64,000 nt of DNA from Henricia sp. BOLD:AAB3569 (lineage: Eukaryota > Echinodermata > Asteroidea > Spinulosida > Echinasteridae), in NCBI GenBank assembly GCA_037783545.1, contig JBBELK010000326.1, forward strand, positions 806,001-870,000, in the 5' to 3' direction. The notes under the pieces were generated by a model. That model had not been told where the DNA came from, did no database searches, and was given only the letters and a program-made list of their open reading frames with translations. How positions within the stretch are numbered: position 1 is the first letter of the stretch; every line of letters begins with the position of its first letter. Positions 55,790 through 64,000 of this stretch are shown here, in pieces. Both the position numbers and the translations under genes were made by a program.

Positions 55790-57650
55790 ATCGAGATTAC
55801 ATAGCAGAATGGAACTCAAGGAAGCAACTATCCTTGTAGAGATGTACATTGCAGGATACGCAGCCAGAACGCGTTACAGTTGGCCGTCCCTTGGGTTGTT
55901 TCTTGCCATTACGACGACACATTATGCAGATCTTTGGGTTTTTAGATGGCATTCTGATGCAGAAGTGTGATGGGCCATTGGTGCTGCTGACAATGTGACA
56001 TGCCCTGTGCAAATCCTCCAATGAGGGCATTAGCTATCTTCAACTATCTTCATTTGTTTTGTGGTACTGGGGATTTATCTTCGAACTGATGATCTCTTTA
56101 CGGTTCCACACAGGTAGGTTTTGTGCTCCAGTAGCTCCTTTGCCAAGGCCACGGAGGTGTAGAGCTTATCAGTGAACATTTGGTGATATACGCCAGTATG
56201 GGGCTCAATCATTTGAAGGAAGACATCTTTAATTTTTAGGCTCGATTGAGAATGCACAAGCATGTTTAGTGTGTATCCTGTTGTTGCCTCACACACAACA
56301 AAAACCCCATCTTTGTTGGCTTGAGTTGGAGAAAGAACCGCTTTATGTTAGACTTGGCCCCCTAGTACTTTATCATGGCCTTGTCCAGTGTCAGCTGGCA
56401 TCTTGGGTTGTAGTTACCTAAGCATGCAATGGCGACTTTATCCCAAACGGTTTGTATGGGGTAAAGGGGTGTTTCTTCATGTAGAGGTACCGATGTTCTT
56501 TGTTTTGAGCCGGGATGTTTGCTAAGCCTTTGTCGGGGTTTGCGCAGGCGAGGCATTCAGTGATCAGGTTGAATCTGTACTTGGTCATGGTAGCGGCTAT
56601 GCCGGGGTTTATCAAAGTCAGATCTGTATGTAACCGAGTCGGTGTACAATACAAATTTCAGGACAACAGAGGGCATTCAAACCAACAGGTATACATTTGA
56701 TTTATTTAATACATTTATTTACATTGGCACTTCAAGCTTAACTTTATTATCATATTGTTTAGCTCAATGTGCTCAGGCAGGTACTTTCACAAATGCAAAC
56801 AGTTAAAAAGGATTGTAAAACGGCACTATCAAACGATACCGTAGCTTATAAGTGTTAAATGACAGTCAACTAGCAGAAACTTGGCAGCACTACGGCTCGA
56901 GCACAGCCCGATAGGCAGTGTCACGGGCAGTCAGGACAGAAATAACTCACAAGACCAGCAAATAGCACTCACTTATATCTGGTGTACAGTCATGGTGGAT
57001 AATAAATAACAAAACATAGTATTAGGAGGACATACCAAAAATACAAAAGAGTTCCACAAGATGGTCACCACCCTCCAGCAATCAGGGTAGTGGCACAAAT
57101 AACATTGAATGATCAGTATGTGCATTTTTAAAAGATAAAACCTAATAGCTACACTGGGGCTGAACTGTGACCAACCATGCATGATTGTAGGTCCGGTCAC
57201 ATGTAGACCAATCATCTTCACTGTTGAAGTTAGCATAGACACCTTGTATGAAACGAATTCCAACCCAGGCACGAATCTCTTCAGGGGTAGTCTCTCTGGT
57301 AAAGCAGGGATTATTGTGACCGTTTTTATTTGTGTAGCGGGCCATCTTTTTGAAAAGAAATGAGGGGAAGAACTTCAAGAAATATTCCGTCACCTGCTTT
57401 TCATCAGACAGGTCCTCTTCACTTTCCTCGTTGCCCTGCTGACTGTCAACACCATCATCGTTGCCTTCGTCGTCATCGGTGTCATCATCTGGCCAGGACT
57501 CTTAACCGTCATCCGGCCAGGACTCCTCGCCGTCATCCTCCCTTGGCTGGTCGCCATCTGATTCCATCGCTTCGTTCTCATTGATGCCGTAATCTTGTTT
57601 TTGTACCGGATCATATTGGCCAGCTTGTCTTCTTTCTCTGTATGAGGGGA
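55790..57650 (-). pseudogene. piggyBac-type transposase, broken
   Basis: Minus-strand pieces follow the order of a PiggyBac transposable-element-derived protein. First an acidic N-terminus (EESWPDDG, DTDDDEGNDDG). Then TPEEIRAWVGIRFIQGVYAN, NPGIAATMTKYRFNLITECL, LTLDKAMIKY (first catalytic Asp) and HQMFTDKLYTSVALAKELLE (second Asp) with TYLCGTVKR. Last, a Cys/His-rich C-terminus (CIMCRR, SGCVSCNVHLYKDSCF). At least four frame changes and stops occur, so it is not functional. CCCCTCATACAG just upstream (57636-57647) could be a splice acceptor, hinting at a former intron-containing gene. It might have mobilised the TTAA elements here, but nothing proves it. Confidence 0.85.
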
Positions 57651-58216
57651 AATTGTGAAATTTTTACAATTCCTGTACTTGCAATAAAATATACATTTTT
57701 AAAGAGAGTGCAAAAATATATTTGAAATACATGCATGTAAGGAAATATAATGTACACGATAGTTGTAAATTTGTTGAACAAAAGTTTAACTTGTGCCCGC
57801 TTGCTCCATCTTGGCGATAAGAAATTGCGTGTTCCTCCTCAGTCAGTCCGTGTTGGAGTAAATGAACTTCTCGTATAAACTCATCTTGGCAAAGCAGCAG
57901 CCGTACCATTTATACCGCAGGGCTAGCACAAGAACGACAGATTGAAACATGCTATACTTGGTACTTTTATACACTCCGCAACCATTGTTTTTTTTCTCCC
58001 CGGTGTGCAGTACAAAATAAGTTACATAATGAAACGGAATCTGCCTTACCACTCCGCATACACAGGTGCATTGATGCATACAATTAACATTACAATACAG
58101 TTTCCCCCATAATAGGCAGTGAAATATCCCCAAAAATTCAAACAGGAATTTAAGACGGATGCTAGCCCAGGCTGTTGTTCCTTGGGATCCACATTTGTAA
58201 ACACATTCCAATATTG
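57651..58216. other. No supported feature
   Basis: Possible upstream exon of the piggyBac gene; none confirmed. Confidence 0.3.
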
Positions 58217-58410
58217 TTAGTCTATGGGTCTGCAGTTAGACCACACAAAACCGCAATGAATTATGCTAGTCTTTTGGGCAGTAGTTAGACTGCTCAAAAA
58301 CTCACTGAATATGGCCAGTCGCTGGGGCAGCAGTTAAACCACACAAAACCGCAGTGAATTATGGCTAGTCCCCAGCAGTTTTTAGACCGCTCGAAACCTT
58401 CCAGCTGGAC
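58217..58410. repeat. ~50-bp tandem repeat (TTAGACCACACAAAACCGCA)
   Basis: Four diverged units alternating GCAGTTAGACCACAC and AGTTAGACTGCTC. An inverted unit follows at 58418-58445. Confidence 0.65.
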
Positions 58411-58553
58411 GGTTTCGAGCAGTCTAACTGTTGCCCATAGCCGACCAGCAAGAGTAGGAGGGTTAATTAAATAATGGCCACAGCAATCGCAATGATGGTG
58501 GGTGGCACTTTCGTAAACGTTCTGGCGTTCATGTTTTTTTTTAATTGGCCATC

Positions 58554-59003
58554 ATGAAGATGAAGAACGTAAAAGACATAAGAGAAATTTACCGCCGCTA
58601 GGCAACAATTCGAAAAAAATATTTTAAATACTTAGATTATTTGAACGACCGATTAAAAAAAAAAACTCACTCTAAAAAGACGTTTAACGACGTAGATGAA
58701 GCATTGTACGAGTATAATCTGGTTACTCACGAAAAAAAGGAAATGCCCGTTGGTTTAGCACGCGAGCCTAAGTTGTCCGACTTTTATACCAAGCCCGAAG
58801 ACGGCGAAATGGCGTTCCTTGTAGGCGGTCTGGGTTTATTGAAATATTTACCGTTAATAAAGCCGTTGTACTACGGATCCAGGGGTGAAGAAGCAGCTAG
58901 AAATTGGTTACGCAAAAATGTATTTACCACCACCCGCTTATATACCAAGACCGACTTCTTCAAATTCAAGTTATGTTGTGCCAAATCAGGTACATCAGGC
59001 TGA
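58554..59003 (+). pseudogene. Unidentified ORF, broken by a TAG and a probable frameshift
   Basis: From ATG 58554 the frame reads MKMKNVKDIREIYRR, TAG (58599-58601), then continues open: KYFKYLDYLNDRL, a Lys-rich segment, GLAREPKLSDFYTKPEDGEM, a hydrophobic stretch AFLVGGLGLLKYLPLIKPLY and EEAARNWLRK. A +1 frame then gives a proline-rich tail (LPPPAYIPRPTSSNSSYV) that looks more natural than the in-frame ending, suggesting an indel near the AAAAATG at 58916. The style resembles small structural ORFs of Polinton-like elements, but I do not recognise the family. Confidence 0.5.
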
Positions 59004-59049
59004 CTTTTGTTTTTACCTTACGACAAAGTCAGATATGATGATGATGATA

Positions 59050-59950
59050 AACTGTGTTCTGCTGCTGCAGTAGTAGAAACATCCTGCAGCGGCAATCAGT
59101 CCTTCTTCGGTTGAAGCCACTGCTTCTTATCGGTTGCGAGCATCCTGAGCTCCCTCAGTTTCTTTCGAGATTTTAGGGTTCACAGTCCTAACGTTTTGAG
59201 GTCGGCCCTGAGAACACCAAGGAGGTTCATGCAATGGCGGCCTTTACGTGCTCGGTACTGACTGGATCCAATCACTGCAAAATCCAATGCCGTCTGAGCT
59301 GGTACAGACTCTGGCATGCGCAATATGTGACCAAACATTGACCATCTTTGTTTGGCTACTCTGGTAGACAGTGGAACTGTGTTACACATTTCATACAGAG
59401 CATCGTTAGAGATCAAACTATTTGGCCATCGGTGTCCCGTGATGATCCGTAGGTGTCTACGGTGGCAGGCGTCCAGCTTGTCCATGACTGCTTTTGGAGC
59501 GGCCCAGCTGTTGCAGTTGTACATCATTATGGAGACACACGTTGCATCGTAGAGTCGTAGCTTTTTTGACAGTGGGATTTTTGACTTTCTGATCCAGATT
59601 TTCCAAAAGGACTGGAAGGCTATGTTGCCAATTACACGACGTGCAGATACATCTGACGAACTACAAAGTAGGGAGCCAAGAATGTTGCTATTTCTCCACT
59701 GTTCGTCCCCTCTCACAGGATCGTCCTCGTCGTCTCCTGCACGGTTGTCTGACAGATAGACATGTGTGAATTCCGTTTTGGCCTCATTCATGAACAGGTT
59801 CACATCTTTCAATTTGGCTGCAGCGATAGGGAGTACGTTGTCCAGTGTTTCTTTCTCCTCGTCTATGAAGTCTACGCCATCTGCATATAAAACATATAAA
59901 TACGCGTTGACCGTGGTAGATGTGGCAAGTAGATAAAAAGAAGCCGAACC
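59050..59950 (-). pseudogene. Non-LTR retrotransposon reverse transcriptase, C-terminal half
   Basis: An open frame (59180-59995) with YLYVLYADGVDFIDEEKETL, LFMNEAKTEFTHVYLSD, SNILGSLLCSSSDVSARR, LRLYDATCVSIMMYNCNSWA, KLDACHRRHLRIITGHRWPN and RWSMFGHILRMPESVPAQTA. This is the RT palm and the thumb/connector of LINEs of the Nimb/I-like kind (clade assignment tentative). The catalytic box is YADG (residues 37-40) instead of YADD, so it is inactive. After the stop at 59180 the minus strand continues with LINE-like C-terminal words. Confidence 0.75.
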
Positions 59951-59995
59951 GCTTACATCTAAGACGACTGACCAGGTAGCAAACGCGATTTTCAA

Positions 59996-60655
59996 AATTT
60001 ACAAGGGATCACCGTTAAAGTGACCAAAGTTAATTAAACAGCTAGTATCCCCCAGTCAATTGTTTTTTTTAGTTTTCCCGTCGGATATTTTGTGTCATTA
60101 GTGTCCGTATCCAGTCTAACCTGGAATTGAGACAGATGTGCTGGGAAAGATTGGTTTGCAAAATATACTCTGAAATCGTGAAAATGATGCAAAAGTATTT
60201 CTCAGACAGCATGTACCTTGGCAATGCAAACTGTGCAAAAATAGGCAAATGGTGATTTTTTATCCGAAAAAAAACCAGAAAAATAGTGTAAAAAAGTAGT
60301 GTGCTTTATTAATTAACTCTGGAAATAAGTATTCCGGCTGATTCCCGCCTCAAGTCATATTTTTCTCAAAAGCCAAGACCATCAAAAATATTTTAAAACT
60401 AAATTGGACTGTTACAATTTGCTACCCTTGAAGTTCTTTTGTTTTTTTGTGAATCCCCCATTTGATAAACTTGGCTGTGTGTATGTTTGACCGGTTATAG
60501 TCCCTTTATGGCTTATATTCGTTTCCTCTGTCTTATCAGGAAAACATTCCTGGACCTCATAGTATCGATTGCGTCAGTTTTTTTATAAATTAAAATAAAA
60601 CAAAAAACATGATAAAGCATTCTCAATTAAGAAATACTAAGGCCAACTGCGGTAA
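59996..60655. other. Nothing recognised
   Basis: AT-rich; no supported feature. Confidence 0.3.
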
Positions 60656-60742
60656 TTTGTTTTAAAAACGTATAGTTCGTGCAAAAAAGACCACATTTTG
60701 GCGCATCTTTTTATTGCATGAACTATACGTTTTTAAAACAAA
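60656..60742. mobile_element. Hairpin MITE TTTGTTTTAAAAACGTATAG
   Basis: About 28-bp inverted ends around a 30-bp loop. Confidence 0.6.
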
Positions 60743-60997
60743 GGTCCGTAGTTTGTTTCGGGTAAGTTTACCATCATAGTGACGTCACCAAGATTTACAA
60801 TTATCACCATTGTATTCTACGGGTTTCAAAACCCTCAGAACTCCACTTTACACTAAAACAGACAAATGTTTAATTTTGGCACACTTTCGTTTCATTCCGG
60901 CACACTGCGCCGCCGCAAACTAACATCGACACTTTACTGACAAAATCGTTCTTAGTACAGCGCGTTAAGCGTGCCATGGAGACGAACAACGCTCACG

Positions 60998-61165
60998 ACA
61001 GGGTGATATGAATACATTTGCATACACGTGGAGGGTGATATGAAGAAAAGTTGAATACACGATCGAGAGGGCGATATTTGCATACGGCAGGGTGATACGA
61101 AGAAAAGTTGAATACACGATCGAGAGGGCGATATTTGCATACGGCAGGGTGATACGAAGAAAGTT
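60998..61165. repeat. 57-bp tandem repeat, ~3 units
   Basis: Units carry GGCAGGGTGATACGAAGAAA, TTGAATACACGATCGAGAGG and GCGATATTTGCATAC; the last two are nearly identical. Confidence 0.85.
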
Positions 61166-61448
61166 TGGATCTGTCAGTGGTATTCAGTTATTTTTATGCA
61201 CTGGACATGTGATCGTTCTGGACCAATAAAATTGCAGTATTTAAAGACGGAATATAACAACTGTTTTTGTAATTTCTAACTTTAAAATGTTAAAATTAAC
61301 AATAAAACATTCTAATTGATTTAGATAATAAACTTTACATTTTGAAGTTTTGGTCTTTTTGAACTTTATCTTTTAAATATTAGCAGTAAAATATCCATTC
61401 CTCAAGCCATATTTCACATGTACTATGGGGAAATGCAACTATCTAACT

Positions 61449-61610
61449 GCTGATACTAGGGTTGTGCACCTTGGCCAGGTTGCCATCTAGTTGAAGCGAA
61501 ATGGTATGGTGATTTCCTGATGGCAGCGGTAATAATGGCAAAAGCGCCAGGAGCAACCCCGTGGGGTGAACATATGCGCTATATAAGTATCCACCATTAC
61601 TTCTCTATTT
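61449..61610 (+). mobile_element. SINE 3' part, second copy of the 14568-15452 family
   Basis: Shares CACCTTGGCCAGG, GTTGAAGCGAAATGG, GGTGATTTCCTGATGGCAGC and TATATAAGTATCCACCATTA with the minus-strand copy. The tRNA-like head is missing. Confidence 0.65.
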
Positions 61611-61613
61611 TAT

Positions 61614-61870
61614 CCAATAGGGTGACACTTTTTGCGTGGAAAGTTATGTTAGGGTGACACGGTCGGTAAGGGCGACAATTTGGTGTAGCCCCAATATTTT
61701 GGAGGTTAAAAACAATTTTTTGTAGGTCCAAAACCATTTTTTAAAGGTCAAAAACCATTTTTTGAAGCTTTGGGTAGGGAAATTTGGTGTCAAATTGAGT
61801 GATTCTTGCCGAAAATTCGGTGGTCCCTGGGGAAAGATTTTCCGTGGTGTCGCCCGTTTGCAGCATTAAG
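61614..61870. mobile_element. GGGCGACA-family repeat, copy 3
   Basis: AAGGGCGACAATTTGGTGT, AAGCTTTGGGTA and GCCGAAAATTCGGTGGTCCC match copies 1 and 2; followed by (ATT)n. Confidence 0.7.
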
Positions 61871-62014
61871 GATGATTATTATTATTATTATTACAATAGA
61901 TGCAAAATATGCGTGGCATATACATTTAAACTACATATAAGCCAAATAAATGTGTAATTAAGGTTATAATTAGAATATCTTAAATTGTTTCGCCTTTGGG
62001 GAACAAAACAAAAT

Positions 62015-62045
62015 ATAATATTATTATTATTATTATTATTATTTA
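62015..62045. repeat. (ATT)n microsatellite
   Basis: About nine ATT units. Confidence 0.85.
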
Positions 62046-62221
62046 TTCCGCCAATACATGAAAAACAAGCACACACAAATTACATGCAGTGAACAATTTA
62101 AAAAGTTATTAAGAAAGCGCAATTTACGATGTAATACTGAATAATGCAGAGCAAAATAGACAGGAGTGAACTGGGACAAAACATTCCAAGCCGGCCAGGG
62201 TTGAACTGTTCACATCATATG

Positions 62222-62392
62222 CAGCACGATATGTGGCAGAGAGACTCACCCCTACCATTGTTCCCCCGTTGTGTCTCAAACATGCAAGGAATTCCTTTCA
62301 GTTTTTAGGGGGGATTGGTGCGTTAACAAAAGGGAAGAGTGTGTTGAGGTATAGGGGCGTTAGGGGGAGTCCCTTTGCCACATATCGTGCTG
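62222..62392. mobile_element. CAGCACGATAT-family MITE, copy 3
   Basis: Complete: CAGCACGATATGTGGCAGA at the left and CCACATATCGTGCTG at the right; the interior GGGGGGATTGGTGCGTTAAC matches 20370-20552 inverted. Confidence 0.75.
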
Positions 62393-62887
62393 GGTATAGT
62401 TCACATAAAGGACATAAACATATAAAACATATACATTTAACAAAACATTAGAGAAAATAAATATAATGGCAGATTAACTTGTGGATAAAAAAGGGTGTTA
62501 CAGAAAAATGCAATTAAAATTATGTTTAGTAAGACAAAAAACAGGGACTACAATTTGACATTTCGTTAACCTCATTTTGTAGCTTTGTACTTTGCCTTTA
62601 AATACTCAACAACTAGTCGAGAGAATCTATCAACATAAATAGCATAATGCAACATTCCTGAATGGTGAAAACATTACTCGGTCAAAAAACAACATTCCTT
62701 CCTCATTTGAATAGGGTTGTAGCACATGTGCTGTGGAAAATACGATGGATAGCTGTTGGTAATAGCAACATATGAGTGGCTGTATTTCATAAAAAATAAC
62801 TACAGCCGTGGAAAAATATCAATGTTTCAACATACCCACTGTTCCAACTAACCCAAATCTCCCATAAACAATACAGGTGTCATGAGT

Positions 62888-63150
62888 GTTGAATATGTAG
62901 GCCAGAGTCAATGTTTTGTTAGGAGTTTGCTGAATGAATAGACCTTCCTTGATCCCTCTGGCCACAGTAAACCGTTCTTTGTCCAAGATTGCAGCACTGG
63001 TCCAGTTTATTGCATGGCTGGTGTTGATGAAATGTAAGGCAATGGCATTATTAATTCCGGTCTTTGTTTCTCACTGCTCCCTGGTGTTCCATAGTCTCAC
63101 ACTCGCATGGTATCGAGTAGATTACTCCATTGATTGTGTTATGGTTCTGT
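62888..63150 (-). pseudogene. Penelope-like element, GIY-YIG endonuclease fragment
   Basis: Minus-strand reading gives TINGVIYSIPCE (the GIY side of the motif). After a frame change it gives NNAIALHFINTSHAINWTSA then AILDKERFTVARGIKEGLFI. The pattern A-L-x-x-H-x(6)-H-x-I-x-W-x-x-A-x-I-L-D...R-x-I-K-E is the one found in the endonuclease domain that ends Penelope-like retrotransposons. The YIG-G-x-T part is lost at the frameshift. Fragment only. Confidence 0.65.
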
Positions 63151-63704
63151 TTTGATCAAACTTGACGCTTCTGTGCGGTGTACTATAATTCCGTTAGACG
63201 CGGCACTGCGCGCAGGGAATTGTGGGGGAATCGCAAAGGCACATACAGTAACATGCCGGTCTGTATGTGTAAGTCCATTGCAGCAATTTAATTGTTGGGA
63301 AAACGGGCGTGTTCGTAACTGCACAGCTGCAGACCATGGGTAATAAAGAGGGGGGAAATTATAAGAAAAAGAAAATGTTCCTTGTCTATTCTGGTTTTTC
63401 TTCGGCGAAACTGAACTGACCCGAAAGTTGCAAACGCAAAACAGAAGCTTATCTAACTGAGCCGATTTATTAAATTCAGAAATAAAATAAAAATACCCTT
63501 TAAGGACAAAGATTTGGTATTTCCCAATAATGCATACCCTTCACTTGTTGTTTAACCATTGTTATGGACATGACTACAAAGGTAGTATTTTGTCACAACC
63601 TATCTCACGTGCCACCCTAAGTGTGGCATGTGATTTTCAGTTGACAATAACGCAGGCCTGTTTGTAACTTTCTGAAAATTTGTTAATATTTGCTATTTTG
63701 ACAG

Positions 63705-63834
63705 ATTGCTGCATTGCTATATTATGCAGGTGCCACTGATCGGATATCTTGCAAGGGAAAGCTGTCATATGATGAATCTCTACTTGCCACTGTTGTAGTT
63801 GTACAGTGTTTGGCCAATCGGTTTTTCAAATTAG
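63705..63834 (+). CDS. Putative exon of an unidentified host gene
   Basis: Preceded by a pyrimidine-rich acceptor (TTTGCTATTTTGACAG) and ended by TTAG|GTATAA. The 130 nt are open in one frame and read IAALLYYAGATDRISCKGKL then SYDESLLATVVVVQCLANRF and FKL. The amino-acid composition looks like a folded globular or membrane-associated protein. Not recognised; neighbouring exons would lie outside the window. Confidence 0.45.
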
Positions 63835-64000
63835 GTATAACTTACTAAGTATTTTGTGCCAAATGTGAGAATTTTTTTCTTCACTCTTATCTCTTTGTAT
63901 TGTTTGGACAATAGTTACTAAAATGTTTATAAATGCATAGCTAGTTCATATTGGAATGTATTTGGGTTAATATTTTGCACAATTTCGTATTTTGTTTGTT

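Noticed and set aside
55797..55970. Plus-strand ORF over the piggyBac C-terminus
   Set aside because: Shadow of the minus-strand Cys-rich domain.

Overview
This window reads as animal nuclear DNA, most likely from a marine invertebrate. It has spliced exons with GT/AG borders, is AT-rich, shows many ACATGTA-type words, and holds DIRS-like, CR1-like, Penelope-like, piggyBac and Polinton-type elements side by side. The species cannot be named from the sequence. No operons, rRNA genes, functional tRNA genes or CRISPR arrays were seen.

Host genes. One gene is convincing. Five phase-compatible exons on the + strand (1664-1920, 2764-2913, 6570-6648, 29254-29359, 36741-36831) encode about 227 residues of a SAM-dependent methyltransferase. 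It resembles the C-terminal methyltransferase domain of OvoA (5-histidylcysteine sulfoxide synthase). Its introns are packed with transposons, and the third is 22.6 kb long. A second, unidentified host exon is likely at 63705-63834.

Layout. 1-1391: minus-strand end of a Polinton/adintovirus-like element (intact start of a protein-primed family B DNA polymerase plus a small overlapping ORF). 2950-4100: hairpin-tailed repeat. 5560-8670: foldback elements with TAA target duplications and an element built of 21-bp repeats. 9640-11373: element with ~400-bp terminal inverted repeats (TIRs). 11866-16381: a broken DIRS-like retrotransposon (minus) carrying two MITEs and a SINE. 19371-25170: a CR1-like LINE (plus) interrupted by two MITEs, a tRNA-derived SINE and a 1.7-kb long-TIR element. 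30156-31340: second DIRS-like relic. 33640-41240: degenerate satellites, foldbacks and a large inverted array. 41300-42440: inverted second copy of the hairpin-tailed repeat. 42433-43458: fossil Polinton packaging ATPase and capsid gene. 43639-55320: a giant palindromic element flanked by TAA, with 2.3-3.1-kb arms around a 4.7-kb array of an 81-bp satellite. 55790-57650: broken piggyBac transposase. 58554-59003: broken unidentified ORF. 59050-59950: LINE relic. 62888-63150: Penelope-like GIY-YIG relic.

The main novelty candidate is the giant element at 43639-55320: a transposon-like palindrome carrying a satellite with higher-order repeats. A lone inverted satellite unit sits at the inner edge of one arm, and the two arms act as each other's empty-site reference for nested insertions.
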